Source: Pelagihabitans pacificus (GTDB taxonomy: Bacteria > Bacteroidota > Bacteroidia > Flavobacteriales > Flavobacteriaceae). Taken from it: 64,000 nucleotides of DNA. The notes under the pieces were generated by a model. It did not search any database, was not told where the DNA came from, and saw only the letters and a program-made list of their open reading frames with translations. The stretch lies in the NCBI RefSeq assembly GCF_009371985.2, contig NZ_VIKU02000006.1:146796-210795 (forward strand), read 5' to 3'. The translations under genes and the position numbers were made by a program. Shown here piece after piece: positions 7,979 through 15,721 of this stretch (position 1 is the stretch's first letter; the number at the start of each line of letters is the position of its first letter).

Positions 7979-9751
7979 CGGAAATTCTCTAGCTTGAACA
8001 GGTTATACTACCTTTTTGTTTTTTTCTTTATCAGCGGTTGGACCGTTGCCCAAGAGGAGCAGGAATCGGATACCACACAAATCAATATCGTGTATGGGGC
8101 CAACTTTACCAAGGACGAGGAACAGTTCCCCGGGGCCTTTATTTTTAGTAAGGACGAACGGCAGGTTCAATTTGAGCATCAAGGGGCCGACCTTTGGTGC
8201 GATATCGCCATTCATTATCAGAAAGAGAATCGTTTGCGAGCCCTTGGCAATGTACGGTTGCAACAAGGCGATTCGGTAGAATTGGTAAGCGGTACAATCG
8301 ATTACGATGGCGAGACCAAGCTGGCCAAGGCCTATGAAGAGGTTGTTTTGACGAACAAAACCATGACCATCACCACCGATACCCTTTATTTCGACCGTGA
8401 AAAACAAGAGTCGTACTATCAGGATTCCGGTACCGTCGTGGATTCCGTCAACACCCTCACCAGTGAGATAGGCCGGTATTTTCTAGAAATTAAAAAGGCA
8501 CAGTTTTTAGACAGTGTGCATATCGATAATCCGGATTTCACGCTTGACTCGGAACAACTCGATTACTATACGAACTCAAAAAACGCCTACATGTACGGGC
8601 CCTCGACCATTATCGGTGAAACGTATAAAATGTATTGCGAACGCGGTTTTTACGATACCAACGTAGAGAGTGGATATGGGATCAAGAATACCCGTATCGA
8701 CTATAACAATCGCATCATCGAAGGAGACAGCGTATATTTCGAGAAAGCAAGCGAGTTCGCCTCGGCCACCAACAATATCAAGGTCACCGATACCATCAAT
8801 AAAGGGGTGATCAAAGCCCACTATGCGGAAGTCTACAAGGCCAAAGATTCCGTTTTTGCCACGAAACGGGCCGTTTCCATAAGTCTGGTCGAGCAAGATT
8901 CCCTTTACATGCACGGCGATACCTTGATGGTCACCGGGAAACCGGAATACCGTATTCTACGGGCCTTTCGAAATGCCAAGTTTTACAAGACCGATCTGAG
9001 CGGCAAATGTGATTCCATTCATTCCGAACAACGAACGGGCGTCACAAAATTGATTAAGAATCCGGTTATCTGGAACGGCGAGAATCAGATGACAGGGGAC
9101 AGCATTCACCTTATCTCCGATCTAAAGACCGAAAAATTGGATTCGCTCAAAGTGCTCAATAACGCTTTTGTCATCTCTCAGGACACTATCGGAAAGGTGG
9201 GCTACAACCAGGCCAAGGGCAAAGACCTGTTCGGGAAATTCATCGACAATGAACTCAAGTATATCGATTTGATCAAAAACACCGAGGTGATTTACTATAT
9301 GTACGATGAGTTGGATTTAATTGGAATCAACAAGACCATTTGTAGCAAAATCAACATTACCTTGGCCAACAACGATATCGAGGACCTGACCTTTATTACC
9401 GAGCCCGACGGGGATATTTTTCCGGAAAAGGACCTTCCGGAAAACAGCAGGAAGCTCAAGGGGTTTGTATGGAGGGGCGATGAGCGGATCCTTACCAAGG
9501 ACGATATTTTTGACGAGGACGACAACAACATTGAACTCGTCGTTATCAGGGGTGTCAACAATCCGATAGACATTGATTTGGAGGAGGAGGACCGTTCATT
9601 GAACGAAAGCGACCCCGTGAATAATATACAACCGGGGAATTCGGGGGAAACCGACAAAAAATCAAAATTTCCGGGGAAGAAACCCAAAATCTCCAAGACC
9701 TCCCAGCCCCTCAAGCCAAAGGCAACCCCGAAAATGGAAAGAGTAGAGTAA
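7976..9751 (+). CDS. OstA-like (LptA/LptD N-terminal-like) periplasmic protein
   Basis: There is no usable ATG; TTG codons at 7976 and 7994 both precede a signal peptide (LYYLFVFFFISGWTVAQ, cleavage after TVA). The TAnnTTTG box over 7971-7978 argues for 7994; I list the longer form. The mature protein is made of repeated OstA/LptA-type beta segments: RALGNVRLQQGDSVELVSG, SGTIDYDGETKLAKAYEEV, TDTLYFDREKQESYYQDSG, GDTLMVTGKPEYR. The family's bridging domain carries lipopolysaccharide across the periplasm; in flavobacteria this long form (591 aa here) is widespread but not biochemically defined to my knowledge. The C-terminus is a basic, proline-rich tail. The aminotransferase starts 19 bases downstream. 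Confidence 0.82.
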   Translation: MRKFSSLNRLYYLFVFFFISGWTVAQEEQESDTTQINIVYGANFTKDEEQFPGAFIFSKDERQVQFEHQGADLWCDIAIHYQKENRLRALGNVRLQQGDSVELVSGTIDYDGETKLAKAYEEVVLTNKTMTITTDTLYFDREKQESYYQDSGTVVDSVNTLTSEIGRYFLEIKKAQFLDSVHIDNPDFTLDSEQLDYYTNSKNAYMYGPSTIIGETYKMYCERGFYDTNVESGYGIKNTRIDYNNRIIEGDSVYFEKASEFASATNNIKVTDTINKGVIKAHYAEVYKAKDSVFATKRAVSISLVEQDSLYMHGDTLMVTGKPEYRILRAFRNAKFYKTDLSGKCDSIHSEQRTGVTKLIKNPVIWNGENQMTGDSIHLISDLKTEKLDSLKVLNNAFVISQDTIGKVGYNQAKGKDLFGKFIDNELKYIDLIKNTEVIYYMYDELDLIGINKTICSKINITLANNDIEDLTFITEPDGDIFPEKDLPENSRKLKGFVWRGDERILTKDDIFDEDDNNIELVVIRGVNNPIDIDLEEEDRSLNESDPVNNIQPGNSGETDKKSKFPGKKPKISKTSQPLKPKATPKMERVE

Positions 9752-9770
9752 CAATAAGGGTCCCCACTTG

Positions 9771-10952
9771 ATGAAAAAAGACTTCCTGACATACCAGGCC
9801 CAGACCACCCCCCATCCCTTGGCGTTGGAGATATCCCATGCAAAGGGAAGCTACATCTATGATACCGATGGCAAGGCACACCTCGATTTTGTAGCAGGCG
9901 TTTCGGCCTGTAGCCTAGGCCATTGTCACCCCAAAGTGGTCGACGCCATTCAAAAACAAGCGGAAACCTATATGCATGTGATGGTTTACGGGGAATACAT
10001 CCAAGAACCGGCCGTGGCATATACCAAACTACTTGCCTCTTTCTTACCAGCACCCTTGGAAACAACCTATTTGGTGAATTCGGGAACGGAAGCCATTGAA
10101 GGAGCCCTGAAACTGGCCCGCCGCCATACGGGGCGTACGGAACTCATTGCAGCCCGTCGTGCGTATCATGGAAACACCCTGGGGAGCTTAAGTGTTACCG
10201 ACTACGAAGTGCGAAAGAGTGTATTTCGGCCTTTGATTCCCGATGTGCGATTCATTCATTTCAATGCGCCCATTTCGCTTTCCGCCATCACCGAAAAAAC
10301 GGCGGCGGTCATCTTGGAAACCATTCAAGGAGGGGCCGGTTTTATAGAACCCAAAGCAGGTTATTTGAGAAAAGTACGGGAACGCTGCGACGAAGTGGGC
10401 GCACTCCTGATTTTAGACGAAATCCAACCGGGCTTCGGCCGCACTGGAAAATTGTTCGCATTCGAGCATTACGATTGCATACCGGACATTTTAGTGATGG
10501 GCAAGGGAATGGCCTCCGGACTTCCCGTAGGTGCCTTTACCGCCTCCAAAGTAATGATGGAGAGTCTCCAAGACCGACCCAAGCTGGGACATATTACCAC
10601 TTTCGGGGGAAACCCAGTGGTAGCCGCCGCCAGTTTGGCGACCTTAGGGGTACTAACCGAGACGAAGCTTATTGCGGAGACCCTGGAGAAGGAAAAGCGC
10701 TTCCGCCAGTTGTTAAAACACGAGCATATCAAGGAAATTCGCGGAAAGGGATTAATGCTCGCCCTGATCCTAAAAACGCCCGAAATGGCGAATTACCTGG
10801 TATTGGAATGTGCAAATCAAGGCCTTATCCTTTTTTGGTTGTTGTTTGAACCTAAGGCGGTTAGAATATCCCCACCGCTGACTATATCGATGGGGGAAAT
10901 TGAAAAAGGATGCAGGTTGTTACTCGAAGTTTTAACGAAATACAAGCAATAA
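9771..10952 (+). CDS. Class III PLP-dependent aminotransferase
   Basis: A 393-residue fold-type I aminotransferase of the acetylornithine/4-aminobutyrate group. Visible motifs: LDFVAGVSACSLGHCHP, YLVNSGTEAIEGALKLARR, the PLP-nitrogen aspartate in LILDEIQPGFGRTG and the Schiff-base lysine K245 in VMGKGMASGLPVGAF. The ATG at 9771 is used; a TTG directly before it adds one residue. It probably transfers an amino group between a basic or omega amino compound and an oxo acid in the cytoplasm; the exact substrate cannot be read from the sequence. It lies in the same + strand run as the OstA-like gene, only 19 bases after it. Confidence 0.9.
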   Translation: MKKDFLTYQAQTTPHPLALEISHAKGSYIYDTDGKAHLDFVAGVSACSLGHCHPKVVDAIQKQAETYMHVMVYGEYIQEPAVAYTKLLASFLPAPLETTYLVNSGTEAIEGALKLARRHTGRTELIAARRAYHGNTLGSLSVTDYEVRKSVFRPLIPDVRFIHFNAPISLSAITEKTAAVILETIQGGAGFIEPKAGYLRKVRERCDEVGALLILDEIQPGFGRTGKLFAFEHYDCIPDILVMGKGMASGLPVGAFTASKVMMESLQDRPKLGHITTFGGNPVVAAASLATLGVLTETKLIAETLEKEKRFRQLLKHEHIKEIRGKGLMLALILKTPEMANYLVLECANQGLILFWLLFEPKAVRISPPLTISMGEIEKGCRLLLEVLTKYKQ

Positions 10953-11049
10953 ACTGTTAACTAATTTGTTAATAATATAGCCCAAATCGGGGATTGAAAG
11001 TAGTCGCAAAAGACTATTTTTAATTCCATAGTTTAACCAAAACGTTCCT

Positions 11050-12453
11050 ATGGCATTTGAATCTGAGGAAAGACCCAGTCAATCCATCACCAAGTTCGAG
11101 TCGATGCTCAAGACCGATGACGTCTATTTTTTCGATGCGGAGGACTTCGAGGAAATTATTCACCACTACCTCAATCACGGAAAAGTCGCTTTGGCCAAAA
11201 AGGCCATTAAGATAGGGCTGCAGCAGCACCCCGCCAGTATTGAGTTAAAACTGTTGGATGTAGAAGTACTCGTATTCGAAAACAACCTGGAGGTAGCGGA
11301 ACGACTGCTCGATGAGCTACAAATGCTCGACAGCAACAACGAGGAAATCTATATTCAACGGGCCAATATCTATTCTAAAAAAGACAATCATGAAGCAGCG
11401 GTAGCCCTACTTCAGGAAGCCCTGCAATGGACCTCCAATAGTTTCGATATCCACTCGCTCCTGGGTATGGAATACCTGTTCATGGACGATTTTAAACTAG
11501 CCAAGGAGAATTTCATGAAATGTGTCTCCTTCGACGAGCAAGACTACTCATCATTGTACAACGTTGTGTATTGTTTTGAATTTTTAGAAGATTACGATGG
11601 GGCCATTCACTACCTGAACGACTATTTAGATCGAAATCCGTATTGCGAAGTGGCCTGGCACCAGTTGGGAAAACAGTATTACACCAAAAAAATGTATCCC
11701 GAAGCCCTTGCAGCATTTGATTTTGCCGTTATTGCCGATGATCGCTTTATCGGGGCCTATTTTGAAAAAGGGAAAGTGCTCGAAAAAATGGGGAAATACG
11801 AAGAGGCGATTGAAAATTACGAAACCACGCTCAAGCTCGAAGATCCGACCTCCCATGCCTATTTGCGGATCGGACGTTGTTACGAAAAAAAGGGCAACGA
11901 TGAGATGGCGAAATATCACTATTATAAGACCGTACATGAGGATCCATTGCTCGATAAGGGATGGTTGGTGATTACTGAGTTCTACTTTAAAAAAGGGAAT
12001 TATAAAAGGGCCCTTTATTATATCAACAAAGCCCTGAACATCGACGGGGACAATCCCAGCTACTGGAAAAAGTGTGGAAAAATACATACCGCGCTCAAGG
12101 ACTATGATAATGCCGATTTTTCCTACAAGCATACCATTGATCTAGGCAACTATGAGTTGGATACCTGGCTCAGTTGGGCTGCCGTGGCCGTGCTGGACCA
12201 TCGCCTGGATGATGCCCTTCATATTTTGACACAGGGTCAGGAGTTTTATCCCGAATGTGTTGAAATCATTTACAGGAAAGCCGGTATCCATTTAGTGAAA
12301 GGAGACCGGGTTAACGGTCGGATAGCCTTAATGAAAGCCTTAAAACAAGATTTGGAAGGGTTCGAGCAATTCAACAAGGAGTTTCCGGAATTCAGTACCC
12401 AGGATTGGGTATTGGAACTGGTTTCGGCCTCTAAAAAAACCTCCCGCTCTTAG
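11050..12453 (+). CDS. Tetratricopeptide repeat protein
   Basis: A 467-residue protein almost entirely of TPR units from about residue 30 to 430; clear ones include AYFEKGKVLEKMGKYEEAI, AYLRIGRCYEKKGNDEMAK and RALYYINKALNIDGDNPSY. There is no signal peptide or membrane segment, so it is likely a cytoplasmic scaffold. Partner unknown. It is located between the aminotransferase and the DUF368 pair on the same strand, with about 100 bases of AT-rich spacer on its 5' side, so it may have its own promoter. Confidence 0.88.
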   Translation: MAFESEERPSQSITKFESMLKTDDVYFFDAEDFEEIIHHYLNHGKVALAKKAIKIGLQQHPASIELKLLDVEVLVFENNLEVAERLLDELQMLDSNNEEIYIQRANIYSKKDNHEAAVALLQEALQWTSNSFDIHSLLGMEYLFMDDFKLAKENFMKCVSFDEQDYSSLYNVVYCFEFLEDYDGAIHYLNDYLDRNPYCEVAWHQLGKQYYTKKMYPEALAAFDFAVIADDRFIGAYFEKGKVLEKMGKYEEAIENYETTLKLEDPTSHAYLRIGRCYEKKGNDEMAKYHYYKTVHEDPLLDKGWLVITEFYFKKGNYKRALYYINKALNIDGDNPSYWKKCGKIHTALKDYDNADFSYKHTIDLGNYELDTWLSWAAVAVLDHRLDDALHILTQGQEFYPECVEIIYRKAGIHLVKGDRVNGRIALMKALKQDLEGFEQFNKEFPEFSTQDWVLELVSASKKTSRS

Positions 12454-12596
12454 CAAACCGGTTTCCTAACCTATAACCTTGAAAGCCCTGACCACCCTGT
12501 AAATGGCCTATCGCTTTGAAAGAAGTCTTTTTCCAATGCCGTAAAGTGAAATATTGTTCCTTTATTTGCCCTCGTTAAACTATTGCATCCCATTTT

Positions 12597-13511
12597 ATGA
12601 AGCCACGAAATACGTTGCAATACCTCTTCATAACCCTTAAAGGAATGGCTATGGGCATCGCCGAGCTGGTGCCAGGCGTTTCAGGGGGTACCATTGCCTT
12701 TGTAGCGGGTATCTACGAAGAACTGATTTCCTCGATCAACAAGGTGAACCTCAAAACGGTGCACATTTGGCGCGAAAAAGGGTTCAGGGCATTCTGGGAC
12801 GAACTGAACGGGAATTTTTTGGTAGCACTTGTTTTGGGCATGGCCATTAGCATCTTTTCATTTTCCAAGGTCATTAGCTGGCTTCTCGAAAACGAACCCA
12901 TTCCCCTATGGTCGTTCTTTTTCGGATTGGTGGTCGCCAGTGTGGTCTTCGTGGGTAAAGCGATAAAAAAATGGAACCTGGCCACCATTTTACTATTGCT
13001 CCTCGGGGCGGTCGTCGCCTATTACATCACCACCCTGCCCCCGTCTGCGAATACGGACAGTCTTCCTTTTTTGTTTTTTTCCGGTGCCCTTGCCATCTGT
13101 GCGATGATCTTACCGGGCATTTCGGGTTCTTTCATATTGGTGTTGTTGGGCTCCTATAAGACGGTACTGGACGCGGTTGACGGGAAAGACCTTCAAATAC
13201 TATTGACGGTCGCCGCAGGGGCCCTGTTCGGTTTGTTCAGTTTCGCGAGGTTGCTAAAGTGGATGTTCGACCACCGGAAAAATATCACCTTGGCCGTGCT
13301 TACCGGATTTATCCTAGGTTCGCTTAACAAAATATGGCCTTGGAAAAAAGTATTGGAGACCAAGACCATCGGTAAAAAAGTATTGGTTATCGACGAAAAT
13401 ATTTCTCCTTTTTCTTTTGAAGGCGACCCAAAATTACTCTGGGCCATTGTAGCGGCCATCATCGGTTTTTCCCTTATTTTTATGCTGGAGAAATTGGCTT
13501 CCAAAAAATAA
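12597..13511 (+). CDS. DUF368 membrane protein (PopT-like undecaprenyl-phosphate translocase family), copy 1
   Basis: A 304-residue polytopic membrane protein. The DUF368 signature VPGVSGGTIAF is at residues 25-35 and its inverted-repeat partner LPGISGSFILVLLG is in the middle of the protein. Some DUF368 members (PopT) were reported to return undecaprenyl phosphate, the lipid carrier for wall and surface glycans, across the inner membrane; the role here is inferred from the family. The ATG start is preceded by cccatttt rather than a clear ribosome binding site. A paralogue follows 12 bases downstream. Confidence 0.9.
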   Translation: MKPRNTLQYLFITLKGMAMGIAELVPGVSGGTIAFVAGIYEELISSINKVNLKTVHIWREKGFRAFWDELNGNFLVALVLGMAISIFSFSKVISWLLENEPIPLWSFFFGLVVASVVFVGKAIKKWNLATILLLLLGAVVAYYITTLPPSANTDSLPFLFFSGALAICAMILPGISGSFILVLLGSYKTVLDAVDGKDLQILLTVAAGALFGLFSFARLLKWMFDHRKNITLAVLTGFILGSLNKIWPWKKVLETKTIGKKVLVIDENISPFSFEGDPKLLWAIVAAIIGFSLIFMLEKLASKK

Positions 13512-13523
13512 CGTGGCGCTTTC

Positions 13524-14543
13524 ATGTATGAACCGAGAACACTCTTAGACAAAATTTTTCTGGTCATCAAAGGGCTCTGTATGGGTGCGGCCAACAAAGT
13601 ACCAGGGGTATCTGGAGGTATTGTGGCCTTTGTAGGCGGGTTTTACGAGGAATTTATCTATTCGCTGCAAAAAGTAAATTACAAGGCCTTTAAGTTGTTG
13701 TTCAATGGCCGGTTCAAAAGCTTCTACCGTTATGTGAACGGCTCTTTCCTGACCCTTCTTATTTTCGGGATGTTGGTGAGCTATTTTAGCGTATCGAAGC
13801 TCTTGGACTATTTCCTGGAACGCAAGGAACTTTTTGTATGGGCCGCTTTTTTTGGGATGATCTTGGGATCGATCCATTACATCGGCAAGGATTTTGGGCA
13901 CTGGAACAAACGTACCATTCCGGCCGGGATCATTGGGTTGGTCATCGGCATCTCTATCAGTTTTTTGAGTCCGGCCAAGGAGAACGATAACCTCTTGTTC
14001 ATATTTTTGTGTGGCATTATCAGTGTCTCGGGGATGACACTTCCTGGACTTTCCGGCTCGTTCATCTTGATTCTTTTGGGAAATTATGTATTGTTGCTGG
14101 TCGATTCGGTGAACGCCTTGTATGATACCTTTGCCGAAATCATTAAGGGCGATTTTAGTTTTATCGATAACGGCGCCCGATTGAACACGCTTAAAATCCT
14201 GGCGGTATTTACCGCGGGGTCTGCTGCGGGGCTCGTAACACTATCGCATATCCTCACCTATGTGCTAAAGCACTTTAAGCACATTACCACGGCCACTATT
14301 TTAGGATTTATCACCGGTTCGCTCGGGGTGGTATGGCCCTGGAAAAAAACGATCTTCAGAACCGATGCGGATGGCGCTATACTGTTCGATTCGAACGGGA
14401 AGGAGATCGTGGCCAACTACGAACGTTATTTTCCCGATTTTGCAAACGGGGAAAACTGGTGGGCGCTTTTCTTTGTTGTCATTGGAATCGGTATCTTATT
14501 AGCACTCGATTGGTATGGAAAAAACAGGAAACGACTGGCATAG
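13524..14543 (+). CDS. DUF368 membrane protein, copy 2
   Basis: A 339-residue paralogue of the gene just upstream, with VPGVSGGIVAF at residues 26-36 and LPGLSGSFILILLG in the second half. It is longer than copy 1, mainly through an extension after the last shared motif WPWKK. Multiple hydrophobic helices span the length. The 12-base spacing to copy 1 and the 29-base overlap with aroE make a tight operon. Possible role: undecaprenyl-phosphate recycling, as proposed for PopT; two non-identical copies may form a heteromer or have split substrate range (inference). Confidence 0.9.
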   Translation: MYEPRTLLDKIFLVIKGLCMGAANKVPGVSGGIVAFVGGFYEEFIYSLQKVNYKAFKLLFNGRFKSFYRYVNGSFLTLLIFGMLVSYFSVSKLLDYFLERKELFVWAAFFGMILGSIHYIGKDFGHWNKRTIPAGIIGLVIGISISFLSPAKENDNLLFIFLCGIISVSGMTLPGLSGSFILILLGNYVLLLVDSVNALYDTFAEIIKGDFSFIDNGARLNTLKILAVFTAGSAAGLVTLSHILTYVLKHFKHITTATILGFITGSLGVVWPWKKTIFRTDADGAILFDSNGKEIVANYERYFPDFANGENWWALFFVVIGIGILLALDWYGKNRKRLA

Positions 14544-15270
14544 GTTCGGCCTAATCGGAAAAAACATTGGCTACTCTTTTTCGAAGGGTTATTTTACGAA
14601 GAAGTTCAAGGACCTGGGCCTGGACCAACACAGCTATGAGAACTTTGACCTCCCCCAGATCGGCGACTTTGAGGCGCTAAAGGGGCAAACGGATACCATC
14701 AAAGGGTTCAATGTCACCATCCCCTACAAGGAGGCCATACTCCCCTACCTAACGACCATCGACCCGGAGGCCGAAAAAATCGGGGCGGTCAACACCATTA
14801 AGGTAGAAGGGGCGACGTTTACGGGTTACAATACCGACGTATACGGTTTTCAACAATCGTTGGAACCTTTGTTGCAGCCACAGCATACCAAGGCGTTGAT
14901 TCTCGGTACGGGCGGTGCCTCGAAAGCGGTCGCCTATGTGTTGAAGGCCTTGGATATCGATTACCGGTTGGTTTCCCGCCGACCCCGGACCGATGAACTG
15001 GGCTACGATGCCCTGACAGAGGAGATCATGGAAAGGCATACGATCATCGTGAACTGCACTCCCCTGGGCACGTACCCGAATATCTCGGAAAAACCACCCA
15101 TTCCCTATCATTTTGTACACCGAGGACATTTACTCTTCGACCTGATCTACAATCCGCCCAAGACGGCTTTTTTGGCGGAGGGGGAGGCCCGTGGCGCAAC
15201 TATCAGCAATGGACTTCGCATGTTGCAACTACAGGCGGAAAGGGCCTGGGAGATCTGGACGACCCCCTAA
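14515..15270 (+). CDS. aroE: Shikimate dehydrogenase
   Basis: A 251-residue protein of the usual AroE length. The shikimate-site motif GFNVTIPYKE carries the catalytic lysine K72; GAVNT and NTDVYGF follow. The NADP-binding loop is GTGGASKAVAYVL, and the C-terminal GLRMLQLQAERAWEIW helix is typical. It reduces 3-dehydroshikimate to shikimate in aromatic amino acid synthesis. The start ATG lies inside the last codons of the second DUF368 gene, so it is translationally coupled to it. The gene is followed by a 451-base stretch with a degenerate 7-bp repeat. Confidence 0.96.
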   Translation: MEKTGNDWHRFGLIGKNIGYSFSKGYFTKKFKDLGLDQHSYENFDLPQIGDFEALKGQTDTIKGFNVTIPYKEAILPYLTTIDPEAEKIGAVNTIKVEGATFTGYNTDVYGFQQSLEPLLQPQHTKALILGTGGASKAVAYVLKALDIDYRLVSRRPRTDELGYDALTEEIMERHTIIVNCTPLGTYPNISEKPPIPYHFVHRGHLLFDLIYNPPKTAFLAEGEARGATISNGLRMLQLQAERAWEIWTTP

Positions 15271-15333
15271 GTGGTACCATCCCCTAAGAGCTTTATCGGT
15301 CCGGGGTATTGGTCCAAGGTGCATGGTGCGCCG

Positions 15334-15425
15334 CGTAATGCGAACTGCGTAATGCGCGCTGCGTGATGCGTAATGCACGATGCGTGGTGCGTACAGCGAG
15401 GCACGCGATGGTAATGCGTGATGCC
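15334..15425 (+). repeat. Degenerate tandem repeat with a 7-bp period (CGTAATG type)
   Basis: From 15334 to 15410 eleven consecutive heptamers can be laid out without gaps: CGTAATG, CGAACTG, CGTAATG, CGCGCTG, CGTGATG, CGTAATG, CACGATG, CGTGGTG, CGTACAG, CGAGGCA, CGCGATG. After one extra base the period continues as TAATG CGTGATG. Consensus CGTRATG; CGTAATG itself occurs three times. The array is intergenic between aroE and the DUF349 gene. The rest of the 451-base gap (15271-15333 and 15426-15721) shows no gene I can support. Confidence 0.85.
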
Positions 15426-15721
15426 ACAAACAGGGTTCATGGCCATTGTTTTTTAATGATAGGGGCAGTTGGGCCACTGATCGGTCAGGGGCCGATCGTT
15501 ATCGATTACCGGTTATCGGGGACTGCCTACCGCCCGCACAAGGGATTGCAGTGGAAATACCGCAGACCGGCGCCAGGAGGGGCGAGGAATTGCAACGAAA
15601 AGCCCGACCCCACCACCCGTGGGGATGTGCCCGTCAAAAAGACTTTTGCAATCACTTTGCCATTCAATGGGTTGTTACTATCTTAGGTTAGGATTTGCAT
15701 AACAGGGAAAACAGCTATAGA

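Noticed and set aside
9295..10065. A 256-codon - strand frame
   Set aside because: It lies antisense to the end of the OstA-like gene and the start of the aminotransferase gene, both well supported.
15334..15425. CRISPR array
   Set aside because: The unit is 7 bp with no spacers, and no cas genes are present in the window.
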